Shown here in pieces: positions 36,101 through 45,191 of a stretch of 64,000 nt of DNA. The stretch is from Paracoccus aerius (GTDB lineage: Bacteria > Pseudomonadota > Alphaproteobacteria > Rhodobacterales > Rhodobacteraceae): assembly GCF_014656455.1 (NCBI RefSeq), contig NZ_BNCL01000003.1, forward strand, positions 186,001 to 250,000, written 5' to 3'. Within the stretch, counting starts at the first letter, position 1, and each line of letters starts with the position of its first letter. Made by a program: the position numbers and the translations under genes. The notes beneath the pieces are model-generated. The model was not told where the DNA came from and made no database searches. It worked only from the letters and a program-made list of their open reading frames with translations.

Positions 36101-36817
36101 TCAGCCCAACCACCCCACCACAATCGGCGCGATGACCGCCGTCAGCACCGCGTTCAGCCCCATCCCGATCCCCGAGAACGCCCCCGCCGTCTCATTTACC
36201 TGGAAAGCCCTCGCCGTCCCGATCCCATGCGCGGCGACGCCCACGGCAAAGCCGCGCGCCCTCCAGTCCCTGACCCGCAGCGCGTTCAGCAGGGGCGTCA
36301 CCACGATCGCCCCGAAGATGCCGGTCAGCAGCACCAGGGCAGCGGTCAATGTCGGCTGGCCTCCGATGCGCTCGGCGATGCCGATCGCGACGGGGGCAGT
36401 GGTGGACTTGGGCGCCAGCGAGGCCAGGACCGGACCGCTGATTCCAAAGGCTCGGGCGATCAGCAGGGCCGAGACGATGGCCATCCCCGACCCGACCACC
36501 AGCCCCGCCAGCATCGGCCATGCGGCGCGGCGGACGCGGGGCAGGTTGTCATACAAGGGCAGCGCCAGGCAGACGGTCGCAGGTCCCAGCATGAAATGGA
36601 CGAACTGCGCACCCCCGAAATAGGTGCCGTAGTCGGTGCCCGTCGCGCCCAGCAGCAGCGCCAGCAGGATCACCGCGATCAGCACCGGATTGGCCCAGCT
36701 TTGCCGCCCTGCCGCGCGGAACAGCGCGTCGCCGATGACATAGGCGACCAGCGTCGCCGTCAGCCAAAGCAGCGGCCCCTGCGCCAGATAGGACCAGATC
36801 AGCGCCGGGTCAGTCAT
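36101..36817 (-). CDS. lrgB: LrgB/CidB-family membrane protein
   Basis: 238 residues with multiple hydrophobic segments (seven or so), belonging to the LrgB family that works with LrgA/CidA. Typical blocks are LAPKSTTAPVAIGIAERIGG and GVAAHGIGTARAFQVNETAGAF, the latter with the conserved His-Gly-x-Gly-Thr-Ala. In Gram-positives these affect murein hydrolase activity and cell lysis; some family members transport glycolate or other small carboxylates. The start at 36817 overlaps the end of the lrgA-like gene by 8 nt. Its function in this organism is not known. Confidence 0.9.
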   Translation of the reverse strand: MTDPALIWSYLAQGPLLWLTATLVAYVIGDALFRAAGRQSWANPVLIAVILLALLLGATGTDYGTYFGGAQFVHFMLGPATVCLALPLYDNLPRVRRAAWPMLAGLVVGSGMAIVSALLIARAFGISGPVLASLAPKSTTAPVAIGIAERIGGQPTLTAALVLLTGIFGAIVVTPLLNALRVRDWRARGFAVGVAAHGIGTARAFQVNETAGAFSGIGMGLNAVLTAVIAPIVVGWLG

Positions 36818-37190
36818 CGCCCCGCCCCTTCAAAGCCGACGGATCGACCGCCCCCGTCCACCGTGCCACCCACTGGAACGTCAGCGCCCCTGCCGCGATT
36901 GCCACCAGCGTGGAACCCATGATCGCCAGAGCGAGCCCGATCCCGTGGTCGCGCAGCACCGGCCAATGCGCGACGACGCCCACGCCTGCAGGCACGAAGA
37001 ACAGCGACAGATGCGACAGCAGGCCCTGGGCGGTCGGCCTCAGCCGCGCGGCCAAGGCCGGGCGCAGGATGCAGGCTGCGACCAGCAGGCACAGCCCCAC
37101 GACCGGGCCGGGCAGGGGCAGGTCCAGGGCACGGGACAGGATTTCTCCGACCAGCTGAAAGGCCAGAATCAGGGACAGGGCGGTGATCAT
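36810..37190 (-). CDS. lrgA: LrgA/CidA-family membrane protein
   Basis: 126-residue small membrane protein with four hydrophobic segments. The LrgA/CidA pattern is visible in LILAFQLVGEILSRALDLPL, PGPVVGLCLLVAACILRP and LSLFFVPAGVGVVAHW. Such proteins are holin-like in topology. It leads the lrgA-lrgB pair (8-nt overlap) and has no linked LytSR-type two-component system here, so the regulation known in Staphylococcus is not reproduced locally. Confidence 0.88.
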   Translation of the reverse strand: MITALSLILAFQLVGEILSRALDLPLPGPVVGLCLLVAACILRPALAARLRPTAQGLLSHLSLFFVPAGVGVVAHWPVLRDHGIGLALAIMGSTLVAIAAGALTFQWVARWTGAVDPSALKGRGDD

Positions 37191-37332
37191 GGCCCGATGG
37201 TAGCAAGAAACCCCCGCCAGACTATGCGCATCTTGTGGAAAGTCAGTTGCCGCGTGCCAGATATAGCACGGACAGGTTGACTCGGACCCCCGTCATGCGA
37301 CAATCCGCAGGGGAACAAAAGGGAACCACCGC

Positions 37333-40300
37333 TTGCGCTTCGACCGGCTGCGACTGAACGGCTTCAAAAGCTTCGTGGATCCGACCGACCTGGTCATCCG
37401 CGAGGGGCTGACCGGCGTGGTCGGTCCGAACGGCTGCGGCAAGTCGAACCTGCTGGAAGCCCTGCGTTGGGTCATGGGCGAGAACCGCCCCACCGCCATG
37501 CGCGGCGAGGGGATGGAGGACGTGATCTTCGCGGGCACCGCCCGACGGTCCGCCCGCGCCCATGCCGAGGTCGTGCTGACCGTGGACAACCGCGACCGGC
37601 TGGCGCCCGCGGGCTTCAACGACAACGACCAGTTCGACATCGTCCGCCGCATCACGCGGGACGCCGGGTCGGCCTACAAGATCGGCGGCAAGGACGTGCG
37701 GGCGCGCGACGTGCAGATGCTGTTCGCGGATGCCTCGACCGGGGCGCATAGCCCGGCCTTGGTGCGGCAGGGACAGATTAGCGAGTTGATCAGCGCCAAG
37801 CCGCGAAGCCGCCGCCGGATCCTTGAGGAAGCGGCGGGGATCAGCGGCCTGTATCAACGCCGCCACGAGGCCGAGCTGAAGCTGAACGGGGCCGAGGCGA
37901 ATCTGGTGCGTGTCGAGGATACGCTGGACCAGTTGTCCACCCAGGCGGCCAGCCTGGCGCGGCAGGCCCGCACCGCCGCCCGCTATCGCGAGATTGGCGC
38001 CGCACTGCGCCTGGCCGAGGGCGCGCTGCTGTATCGCCGCTGGTCCGAGGCCGAGGCCGCGCGGCTGGCCGCCGCCGCCGCGCTGTCCGCCGCGATTCGC
38101 GATGCCGCCGCCGCCGAGGCTGCGTCCCGCGATGCCGGTGCCAGGCGAGAGGAGGCCGAGGCCGCCCTGCCCGACCTACGCGAGGAGGAGCAGGTCGCGG
38201 CGGCGATCCTGTCCCGCATCGTGGTCGAGCGCGAGGCCCTGGACGAGGCAGACGCACGCGCCGCAGGGGCCATTGCCAGCCTTCAGGTCCGCATCGCCCA
38301 ACTGGCCCGCGACCTTGACCGCGAGGAGGCGCTGAACCGCGACGCCGGAGAGGTGGTCGAGCGGCTGGCCTGGGAACGGGCCGAACTGGAAAAGGCCGGG
38401 CAGGGGCACGATGCCCGTCTGGATGCCGCGGCCCAGGCCGCCGATGACGCGGCCGAGGCCCTGCGCGAAGTCGAGGCGCGGCTGGCGGAACTGACCGACG
38501 AGGCTGCGCGCCTGGCCGCCCGCCACCAGTCGGCGGAGCGGCTGATGGCCGATCTGCGCGCGATGCTCGCCCGGTCCGAGCGTGCCGCCGCCGAGGCCGA
38601 AGCCAATGCCGCCCGCGCCGCCGAGGCGGGTGCCCTGGCCGAGGAAGCCCTTGCCACGGCCGAGCAGGCGCAGGAACTTGCCGCCGAACGGGCCGAGGCC
38701 GCCGAGGAAGCGCTTGCCGCCACTGAGGCCGCGCGGGCCGAGGCGGAAGCCTTGGAATCCGGCGCCCGCATCGCCCGGGCCGAGGCCGAGGGCGAGACAA
38801 GCGCCCTTGCCGCCGAGATGGCTGCCCTTCGGAGGCTGGTCGAACGGGGCGGATCCGGCGGCAAGGCGATCCTGGATCAGGTGACGGTCGCCAAGGGATA
38901 CGAAATGGCTTTCGGCGCGGCCTTCGGCGACGACCTGCGCGCGGGGCTGGCTGTGGATGGTGAAAGCGGCTGGCACCTGCTGCCGGGCTGGGACCACCCG
39001 CAGCCCTTGCCCAAAGGCGCCGAGCCGCTTGCGCCGCATGTCGCCGGTCCCGAGGTGCTGTCGCGCCGCCTGTCGCAGGTGGGACTGGTCGGGGACGCGG
39101 CCACCGCCGCCGCAACGCAGCCCGGCCTGAAGCCCGGCCAGCGGCTGGTCACGCCTGCGGGCGACCTGTTCCGCTGGGACGGGATGCGGGTCATGGCGGG
39201 CGAGGCTTCCTCGGCCGCCGCCCTGCATCTGCAAAAGATGAACCAGCTTGCCGAACTGGCCGATCAGTCTGCCGAGGCCGAGGCGCGCGCCGCTGTCGCG
39301 GTGGAACGCCACGAGGATGCCCGCGCTGCCCTGGCGGATGCCACGGCGACCGAGAAATCCGCCCGCGACGCTCGCCGCGATGCGGAACGGCAGTTGTCCG
39401 ACGCGGCCCGCGCCCTGACCCGCGCCGAATCCGATCTGTCGCTGGCCCGCAGCCGGGCCGAGGCCGCGGGGGCCGAGTTGTCGCGCCACCGGGCCGACGG
39501 CGCGGACGCGCAGGGGCGGCTGGCCCAGGCTGAAGCCGCGCTTGCCGAACTGCCTGACCGTTCCGACGCGGCGGCCGCGCTTGAACACGCGCGCACCGGC
39601 GTCGAGGCCGCGCGCATCGCCACCATGTCCCGCCGCGCAGCCCTGGACGAGCTGAAGCGCGAGGCCAATGCGCGCACAAAGCGGCTGCAAGAGATCGCCA
39701 AGGAAGAATCCGGCTGGAAGCTGCGGCTTCAGCAGGCAGGCACCCGCGCATCGGAACTGGCTGCCCGTCGCGATGCCGCCGAGGCCGAACTTGCCGATGC
39801 CGAGGCCCAGCCTGGGGTGCTGGCCGAACGCCGCGCCAGCCTGCAGGCGCGCGAGGCCGATGCAGGCGATCACCTGTCCGCCGCCCGCGACGCGCTGTCG
39901 GTGGCCGAGGATGCCGCCCGCGCCGCCGCCCATGCGGAACGCGAGGCGGAACGTGCCGCATCCGAGGCACGCGAAACCCGCGCCACCCGAGAGGCCCGCG
40001 CCGAGGCCGCCCGCGACGCCGAGGCCGCCGCCCGCGCCCGCATCCTCGAGGAAGCCGAGGCGACGCCTCAGGCGCTGCTGGCTTCGCTGGGCGAGACGCC
40101 GCCTGACACGCCCGCCGCCCAGCTCGAGGACCAGATCACCCGCCTGCGCACGCAGCGCGACGCGCTTGGCGCCGTCAACCTGCGCGCCGACGAGGACAAG
40201 CGCGAGCTGGAGGCCGAACGCGACCGGCTTGCCACCGAAAAGGCCGACCTCGAGGAGGCGATCCGCAAGCTGCGCGCGGGCATTGCCAGCCTGAACCGCG

Positions 40301-40785
40301 AGGGGCGCGAGCGCCTGCTGGCGGCCTTTGACGCGGTCAATGCCAATTTCACCACGCTGTTCACCACCCTGTTCGGCGGCGGAGAGGCGCGGCTGGTGCT
40401 GGTGGAATCCGATGATCCGCTGGATGCGGGGCTGGAGATCATGTGCCAGCCGCCGGGCAAGAAGCTGTCCACCCTGTCGCTGCTGTCCGGCGGGGAACAG
40501 ACGCTGACCGCGATGGCGCTGATCTTCGCGGTGTTTCTGGCCAATCCCGCGCCCATCTGTGTCCTGGACGAGGTGGATGCTCCGCTGGACGACGCCAATG
40601 TCAGCCGCTTCTGCGACCTGCTGGACGAGATGACGCGCCGCACCGACACGCGGTTCCTGATCATTACCCACCACGCCGTCACCATGTCGCGGATGGACCG
40701 GCTGTTCGGCGTCACCATGGTCGAACAGGGCGTCAGCCAGTTGGTCAGCGTGGATCTGCAGCGCGCCGAGGCTCTGGTCGCCTAG
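37333..40785 (+). CDS. smc: Chromosome segregation protein SMC
   Basis: ATPase of the condensin-like complex that organises and segregates the chromosome. 1150 residues: N-terminal ATP head with Walker A GPNGCGKSN (about 34-42), coiled coil rich in Ala/Glu/Arg, a hinge at about 510-635, a second coiled coil, and C-terminal signature LSGGEQTLTAMALI and Walker B VLDEVDAPLDD. The start is TTG (37333-37335), giving MRFDRLRLNGFKSFVDPTDL; AGGGA stands 8 nt upstream, no in-frame ATG or GTG is near, and the family begins at this residue. No scpA or scpB lies beside it. The high Ala content gives long misleading frames on the other strand. Confidence 0.96.
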   Translation: MRFDRLRLNGFKSFVDPTDLVIREGLTGVVGPNGCGKSNLLEALRWVMGENRPTAMRGEGMEDVIFAGTARRSARAHAEVVLTVDNRDRLAPAGFNDNDQFDIVRRITRDAGSAYKIGGKDVRARDVQMLFADASTGAHSPALVRQGQISELISAKPRSRRRILEEAAGISGLYQRRHEAELKLNGAEANLVRVEDTLDQLSTQAASLARQARTAARYREIGAALRLAEGALLYRRWSEAEAARLAAAAALSAAIRDAAAAEAASRDAGARREEAEAALPDLREEEQVAAAILSRIVVEREALDEADARAAGAIASLQVRIAQLARDLDREEALNRDAGEVVERLAWERAELEKAGQGHDARLDAAAQAADDAAEALREVEARLAELTDEAARLAARHQSAERLMADLRAMLARSERAAAEAEANAARAAEAGALAEEALATAEQAQELAAERAEAAEEALAATEAARAEAEALESGARIARAEAEGETSALAAEMAALRRLVERGGSGGKAILDQVTVAKGYEMAFGAAFGDDLRAGLAVDGESGWHLLPGWDHPQPLPKGAEPLAPHVAGPEVLSRRLSQVGLVGDAATAAATQPGLKPGQRLVTPAGDLFRWDGMRVMAGEASSAAALHLQKMNQLAELADQSAEAEARAAVAVERHEDARAALADATATEKSARDARRDAERQLSDAARALTRAESDLSLARSRAEAAGAELSRHRADGADAQGRLAQAEAALAELPDRSDAAAALEHARTGVEAARIATMSRRAALDELKREANARTKRLQEIAKEESGWKLRLQQAGTRASELAARRDAAEAELADAEAQPGVLAERRASLQAREADAGDHLSAARDALSVAEDAARAAAHAEREAERAASEARETRATREARAEAARDAEAAARARILEEAEATPQALLASLGETPPDTPAAQLEDQITRLRTQRDALGAVNLRADEDKRELEAERDRLATEKADLEEAIRKLRAGIASLNREGRERLLAAFDAVNANFTTLFTTLFGGGEARLVLVESDDPLDAGLEIMCQPPGKKLSTLSLLSGGEQTLTAMALIFAVFLANPAPICVLDEVDAPLDDANVSRFCDLLDEMTRRTDTRFLIITHHAVTMSRMDRLFGVTMVEQGVSQLVSVDLQRAEALVA

Positions 40786-40834
40786 GGCGGGCCTTGCTAC
40801 GGTGCCGCCCGAATCCAGAACCATGAGGACAGCC

Positions 40835-41290
40835 ATGAGCATCGAAGCCACCCTGGCCCAGAAGGGCATCACCCTTCCCGCGGCGCCCGCGCCCGCCGCG
40901 AACTATGTGCCCTTCGTGCAGACCGGCAACTTGATCTTCGTGTCGGGCCAGATCAGCCAGGACGAGGGCGGCCTGATTAAGGGCCGCCTGGGCGACGGCA
41001 TGTCGGTCGACGAAGGCGCCGCCGCCGCCCGTCGCTGCGGGCTGTCTCTGATCGCGCAACTGAAGGCCGCCGTGGGCGATTTGGATCGCGTGCGCCGCGT
41101 GGTCAAGCTGACGGGCTTCGTAAACTCGACCCCCGATTTCACGGATCAGCCCAAGGTCATCAACGGCTGTTCCGACCTGATGGTCGAGATCTTTGGCGAT
41201 GCCGGCCGCCATGCCCGCGCCGCCGTATCCGCCCCCGCGCTGCCCTTGGGCGTTGCGGTCGAGATCGAAGCCATCTTCGAGGTCGCGTGA
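40835..41290 (+). CDS. RidA/YjgF-family protein
   Basis: 151 residues of the RidA (Rid) enamine/imine deaminase superfamily, which hydrolyse reactive intermediates from PLP enzymes. FVQTGNLIFVSGQIS and VRRVVKLTGFVNSTPDFTDQ are diagnostic, and RHARAAVSAPALPLGVAVEI is the C-terminal signature with the conserved Arg. This is the longer RidA-like subgroup (about 150 residues) rather than the 128-residue enzyme. It starts at the ATG at 40835 and its TGA shares one base with the phosphodiesterase ATG (TGATG). Confidence 0.9.
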   Translation: MSIEATLAQKGITLPAAPAPAANYVPFVQTGNLIFVSGQISQDEGGLIKGRLGDGMSVDEGAAAARRCGLSLIAQLKAAVGDLDRVRRVVKLTGFVNSTPDFTDQPKVINGCSDLMVEIFGDAGRHARAAVSAPALPLGVAVEIEAIFEVA

Positions 41291-42042
41291 TGACCCTGCC
41301 TCAGGCCTTCCTGACCATGCCCATCGCCCATCGCGGCTTGCACGGCGCTGGCGTGCCGGAAAACAGCCTGGCCGCAGCCCGGGCCGCGATAGACGCGGGC
41401 TACGCGATCGAGCTGGACATCCAGCCCGCCCGCGACGGCACGCCGATGGTCTTTCACGACTATGACCTGGCGCGGCTGACCGGCCAGCAGGGCATGATCG
41501 CCGATCTTGACGCCACGGCCTTGGGCCGGTTGCCATTGCTGGGCAGCGACGAGCCGGTGCCGACGCTGCGCCAGTTCCTGGACCTTGTGGCGGGGCGCGT
41601 GCCCCTGCTGATCGAGATCAAGGACCAGGATCTGTCGCTGGGCCCCAATATCGGGCTGCTGCACAAGGCGGTGGCGGATGCGCTGCAAGGCTATGGCGGC
41701 CCGGTCGCGGTGATGTCCTTCAATCCCCATGTCGTCGGGGCCTTCCACGCCCTGGCGCCGCAAGTTCCGGTGGGGCTGACGACCTGCGGCTATCTCGAGG
41801 CCGACTGGCCCGGCATCCCCGAGGAGCGCCGCCACCATCTGGCCGGGATCAACGATTTCGACCAGACCCGGTCCTGCTTTGTGTCCCACGACAAGGGCGA
41901 CCTGGGCAATCTGCGCCTGGACGCGCTGAAGGCGATGGGCGTGCCCATCCTCTGCTGGACGATCCGCAGCACCGAGGAGGAGGCTGTCGCACGCCGCGTG
42001 GCCGACAACATCACCTTCGAAGGCTATCGGGCGACGGTCTGA
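41290..42042 (+). CDS. Glycerophosphodiester phosphodiesterase
   Basis: 250 residues, GDPD family, hydrolysing glycerophosphodiesters to glycerol-3-phosphate and alcohol. The metal and catalytic residues are in place: AHRGL with His14, ENSLAA with Glu25, AIELDIQ with Glu41 and Asp43, and FHDYDL with His56. C-terminal PILCWTIRSTEEEA and the conserved ITFEGYRA follow. No signal peptide is seen, so it is probably cytoplasmic. It starts at the ATG at 41290 overlapping the RidA stop; a GTG three nt earlier is less likely. Confidence 0.93.
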   Translation: MTLPQAFLTMPIAHRGLHGAGVPENSLAAARAAIDAGYAIELDIQPARDGTPMVFHDYDLARLTGQQGMIADLDATALGRLPLLGSDEPVPTLRQFLDLVAGRVPLLIEIKDQDLSLGPNIGLLHKAVADALQGYGGPVAVMSFNPHVVGAFHALAPQVPVGLTTCGYLEADWPGIPEERRHHLAGINDFDQTRSCFVSHDKGDLGNLRLDALKAMGVPILCWTIRSTEEEAVARRVADNITFEGYRATV

Positions 42043-42050
42043 TGCGGGGC

Positions 42051-42123
42051 AGGGGGACTTCGCGTCCCCCAATCCGCCCAAAGGCGGATTTCCCCCTGCG
42101 GGATATTTGGGCCAAGATGAAAG
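42051..42123 (+). repeat. Dispersed intergenic hairpin element, copy C
   Basis: GGGGGAC hairpin (42052-42070), a second perfect hairpin AATCCGCC/GGCGGATT (42071-42090), then CCCCC and the core CGGGATATTT (42099-42108) and GGCCAAGATGAAAG. It lies between the glycerophosphodiesterase stop and the FemAB-like gene. Confidence 0.6.
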
Positions 42124-42186
42124 CCCTGCGCGATTGTGACGCGGGGGGCGCTGACAAAGCCCCCGCGACTGCCTAGCTTGCCAGGC

Positions 42187-43314
42187 ATGAGCACGCTGAC
42201 CTTGTCCACCCATTCCGGCATCGCTGCGATCCCTGCCCATGTCTGGGATGGGCTTGGCGACGGCAATCCCTTCACCAGCCACCGCTTCCTGCTTGCGCTT
42301 GAGGAATCGGGCTCTGTCGGTCGCGGCACCGGCTGGCAGCCCCTGCATGTGACGCTGGAGGAAGGCGGCACCGTGGTCGCGGCCGCGCCGCTTTACGCGA
42401 AATCCCACAGCCAGGGCGAATACATCTTCGACCATGCCTGGGCCGAGGCCTATCAGCGGGCCGGCGGGCGCTATTATCCCAAGCTGCAGGCGGCGGTGCC
42501 GTTCACGCCGGTGACCGGCGCACGGTTGCTGGCTCGTGACCCGGCCATGCGCCAGTCGCTGCTGGCGGGGATGACGCAGGTGGCCGAAAAGGGCGGGGCA
42601 TCGGGGGTGCATGTCACCTTCTGCACCGAGGACGAGGCCGGGCAGGGGGCCGAGATGGGCTTTCTGCCCCGCGTCACCCAGCAGTTCCACTGGTTGAACC
42701 GGGGCTATGGCAGCTTCGAGGATTTCCTGGGGGCGCTGTCGTCGCGCAAGCGCAAGGATCTGCGCAAGGAACGGGCGCGGGCGAAGGATTTCGGCGGAAC
42801 GATCCGCCACCTGACCGGCGACGACCTGAAGCCGCATCACTGGGACGCCTTCTGGGCCTTCTACCAGGACACCGGCAGCCGCAAATGGGGCCGGCCCTAT
42901 CTGACACGGGCCTTCTTCGACTGCCTGCACCAGACCATGCGCGACGACATCCTGCTGGTCCTGGCGGAACGCGACGGGCGGCCGGTTGCGGGGGCGCTGA
43001 ACTTCCTGGGGCCGGACGCGATCTATGGCCGCTACTGGGGCTGCGTCGAGGACCACCCCTTCCTGCATTTCGAATTGTGCTATCACCAGGCCATCGACCA
43101 CGCCATCGCGCATGGCCTGTCCCGTGTCGAGGCCGGGGCGCAAGGCGAACACAAGCTGGCGCGCGGGTATGAACCGGTTGCCACGCATTCCCTGCACTGG
43201 GTCGGGGATGAGGGGTTTCAGCGTGCCTTGGCCGACTATCTTGACCGGGAACGCGAGGCGATGGGCGAGGAGATCGAGGCGCTTGCGGACTTCACGCCCT
43301 TCCGCAGGGGCTAG
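42187..43314 (+). CDS. FemAB/peptidogalycan biosynthesis-like acyltransferase (DUF482-type)
   Basis: 375 residues. The sequence matches the GNAT-fold family annotated as peptidogalycan or FemAB-like: HSQGEYIFDHAWAEAYQRAG, YYPKLQAAVPFTPVTGARLL, FDFLGALSSRKRKDLRKERA-like SFEDFLGALSSRKRKDLRKE, and EAGAQGEHKLARGYEP. These proteins probably transfer an acyl or aminoacyl group, but the substrate is not established. Start at the ATG at 42187; the codons upstream in frame are non-coding. Its TAG stop lies in a hairpin (43313-43334) shared with the convergent peroxiredoxin gene. Confidence 0.85.
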   Translation: MSTLTLSTHSGIAAIPAHVWDGLGDGNPFTSHRFLLALEESGSVGRGTGWQPLHVTLEEGGTVVAAAPLYAKSHSQGEYIFDHAWAEAYQRAGGRYYPKLQAAVPFTPVTGARLLARDPAMRQSLLAGMTQVAEKGGASGVHVTFCTEDEAGQGAEMGFLPRVTQQFHWLNRGYGSFEDFLGALSSRKRKDLRKERARAKDFGGTIRHLTGDDLKPHHWDAFWAFYQDTGSRKWGRPYLTRAFFDCLHQTMRDDILLVLAERDGRPVAGALNFLGPDAIYGRYWGCVEDHPFLHFELCYHQAIDHAIAHGLSRVEAGAQGEHKLARGYEPVATHSLHWVGDEGFQRALADYLDREREAMGEEIEALADFTPFRRG

Positions 43315-43334
43315 GACCGGCCATCGCCGGTCCT
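43313..43334. terminator. Hairpin between FemAB-like and peroxiredoxin genes
   Basis: A perfect 9-bp stem AGGACCGGC (43313-43321) with GCCGGTCCT (43326-43334), loop CATC, at the boundary of two convergent genes. No T run; terminator role is inferred. Confidence 0.5.
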
Positions 43335-43341
43335 GGCAGGA

Positions 43342-43827
43342 TCAGACCTTTTCCAGCAGCGCCTCGCCCGCGCTGACGCCGCACTGGCCGGGGCTGTCCT
43401 CGACGTCTATCGCCTCGAAGGTGCCATTGTTCAGCAGCGCCGCATAACGCTTCGAACGGCCATAGAAGCCCGCGGGCGGCGCGTCGAAGTTCAGGCCGAG
43501 CGCGCGGGTCAGGCTGCCGTCGGCATCGGCCATGACCTCGATCCCCGCGTCCTGCGCGCCGGTGGCTTTCGACCAGGCATCGGCCACGAAGGGATCGTTC
43601 ACGGTCACGCAGACGATGCGGCTGACGCCCTTGTCGCGGAAGGCGTCGGCATTGCGCACGAAGCTGGGCATGTGGGCGTTGGTGCAGGTGCCGGTAAAGG
43701 CGCCGGGCACGCCGAACAGCGCAACGCGGCCCCGGGCCAGATCGGCGGTATCGACGGCTTCCGGGCCATTGGCGCCCACGCGCAGCAGGGTGGCCTGCGG
43801 CAGCTTGTCTCCGACGGTGATGGTCAT
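43342..43827 (-). CDS. Peroxiredoxin (Prx5/AhpE-like)
   Basis: 161-residue thiol peroxidase of the Prx5 type that reduces hydrogen peroxide and organic peroxides. The peroxidatic Cys48 is in PGAFTGTCTNAHMPSFV; a possible resolving Cys149 is in SPGQCGVSAGEA near the C terminus. N-terminal MTITVGDKLPQATLLRVGAN fits the family, and the start has AGGAG just upstream. No glutaredoxin domain is fused, unlike some bacterial Prx5. Divergent from a flavin-dependent oxidoreductase gene, but no direct link is shown. Confidence 0.93.
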   Translation of the reverse strand: MTITVGDKLPQATLLRVGANGPEAVDTADLARGRVALFGVPGAFTGTCTNAHMPSFVRNADAFRDKGVSRIVCVTVNDPFVADAWSKATGAQDAGIEVMADADGSLTRALGLNFDAPPAGFYGRSKRYAALLNNGTFEAIDVEDSPGQCGVSAGEALLEKV

Positions 43828-43915
43828 CCTGTCCTCCTGAATTGCAACGGATTCGCGGCGACTATAGGGTGCGCCCGGATGACAGGCCAGCGGGCCGCAG
43901 CGGGCAGGAAAGCCG

Positions 43916-45118
43916 ATGAAGATCGTGATCGTAGGGGCAGGGCAGGCGGCGGCGTCGCTGGCGGCACGGCTGCGCGCCAAGGGGCATGACGGTCCAGTCA
44001 CCCTGATCGGGGCCGAGCCTGTCGCCCCCTATCAGCGCCCGCCATTGTCAAAGGCCTATCTGCTGGGCCAGATGGGGCTGGACCGCCTGGTGCTGCGGTC
44101 GCCCGAATGGTGGGTGGACCAAGGCATCACATTGCGCCTGGACGAGACCGCGCAGGCCATAGACCCCGCCGCCCGCATGGTGAGGACCGACAGGGCGCAG
44201 GTCGCCTATGACGTGCTGGTCATGACCACGGGCGCCCATGCCCGGCGCCTGCCCGCCGCGATGGGGGGCGACCTGCCGGGCGTCCAGGTGATCCGCAACT
44301 TGGCTGACGTCAATGCGCTTGTCCCGCAGATGCAGCCCGGCCGTCGGCTGATCGTGATCGGCGGCGGCTATATCGGGCTTGAGGCCGCAGCCGTCGCCCG
44401 CAAGCTGGACCTGACCGTCACGCTGATCGAGGCCGCGCCGCGCATCCTGGGCCGGGTCGCGGCGGCGGAAACCGCCGACATGATCCGCGAACTGCATCTG
44501 GCGCATGGGGTCGAGATCATGGAAGGCACCGGCATCTCGCACATCACCGGCACGGACCGGGCGACCGGCGTCGTGCTGAACGACGGGCGAGAGCTTCCCG
44601 CCGACCTGATCGTGACCGGCATCGGCGTGCTGCCGGAAACGGGTCTTGCGCAGACAGCCGGGCTGGTCCTGGACAACGGCATCGCCACCGACGATCTGGG
44701 TCGGACCTCGGACCCGGCGATCTGGGCTGCGGGCGACTGCGCCAGCTTTCCCTGGCAAGGCGGGCGCCTGCGGCTGGAAAGCGTCGGCAACGCCATCGAC
44801 ATGGCCGAGGCCGTGGCCGACAACATCCTGGGCGCGGACCGGCCCTATCAGCCGAAGCCGTGGTTCTGGTCGGACCAGTTCGACGCCAAGCTGCAGATCG
44901 CGGGGCTTGGGGCGGGCCATGACCGGATCGTCACGCGCGCCGGCGACGGACAGCATGGCGGCTCGGTCTGGTATTACCGCCAGGGCCGCCTGATCGCCGT
45001 CGATGCGCTGAACGATGCCCGCGCCTACATGATCGGCAAGCGCCTGATCGAGGCAGGCCGCAGCCCCGAGGCCGACGCCATCGCCGCCACGACGGATCTG
45101 AAGGCCCTGCTGGCATGA
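43916..45118 (+). CDS. FAD-dependent ferredoxin/rubredoxin reductase-like oxidoreductase
   Basis: 400 residues with two dinucleotide folds: FAD-binding VIVGAGQAAASLAARL at the N terminus and the NAD(P)H-binding IVIGGGYIGLEAAAVA near 146-161. The WAAGDCASFP segment near 265 is the second FAD contact. Family blocks PYQRPPLSKAYLLGQ and the C-terminal PWFWSDQFDAKLQIAGLG are those of NADH-dependent reductases that feed electrons to a ferredoxin in ring-hydroxylating or P450 systems. No ferredoxin or oxygenase gene is beside it. The ATG overlaps nothing; rsmD follows after a repeat element. Confidence 0.9.
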   Translation: MKIVIVGAGQAAASLAARLRAKGHDGPVTLIGAEPVAPYQRPPLSKAYLLGQMGLDRLVLRSPEWWVDQGITLRLDETAQAIDPAARMVRTDRAQVAYDVLVMTTGAHARRLPAAMGGDLPGVQVIRNLADVNALVPQMQPGRRLIVIGGGYIGLEAAAVARKLDLTVTLIEAAPRILGRVAAAETADMIRELHLAHGVEIMEGTGISHITGTDRATGVVLNDGRELPADLIVTGIGVLPETGLAQTAGLVLDNGIATDDLGRTSDPAIWAAGDCASFPWQGGRLRLESVGNAIDMAEAVADNILGADRPYQPKPWFWSDQFDAKLQIAGLGAGHDRIVTRAGDGQHGGSVWYYRQGRLIAVDALNDARAYMIGKRLIEAGRSPEADAIAATTDLKALLA

Positions 45119-45130
45119 CCTATCTTCCGT

Positions 45131-45186
45131 GCGCAAATATCCTCTGGCGGTCTGGGGGGCGAAGCGCCCCCGGCCCCCGCGGGACG
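45131..45186 (-). repeat. Dispersed intergenic hairpin element, copy D
   Basis: The core appears in reverse orientation as AAATATCCTC (45135-45144), followed by a GGGGGGCGAAGCGCCCCC hairpin (about 45154-45171). It fills the gap between the oxidoreductase stop and the rsmD start, so translation starts 6 nt after the element. Confidence 0.55.
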
Positions 45187-45191
45187 CAGGC

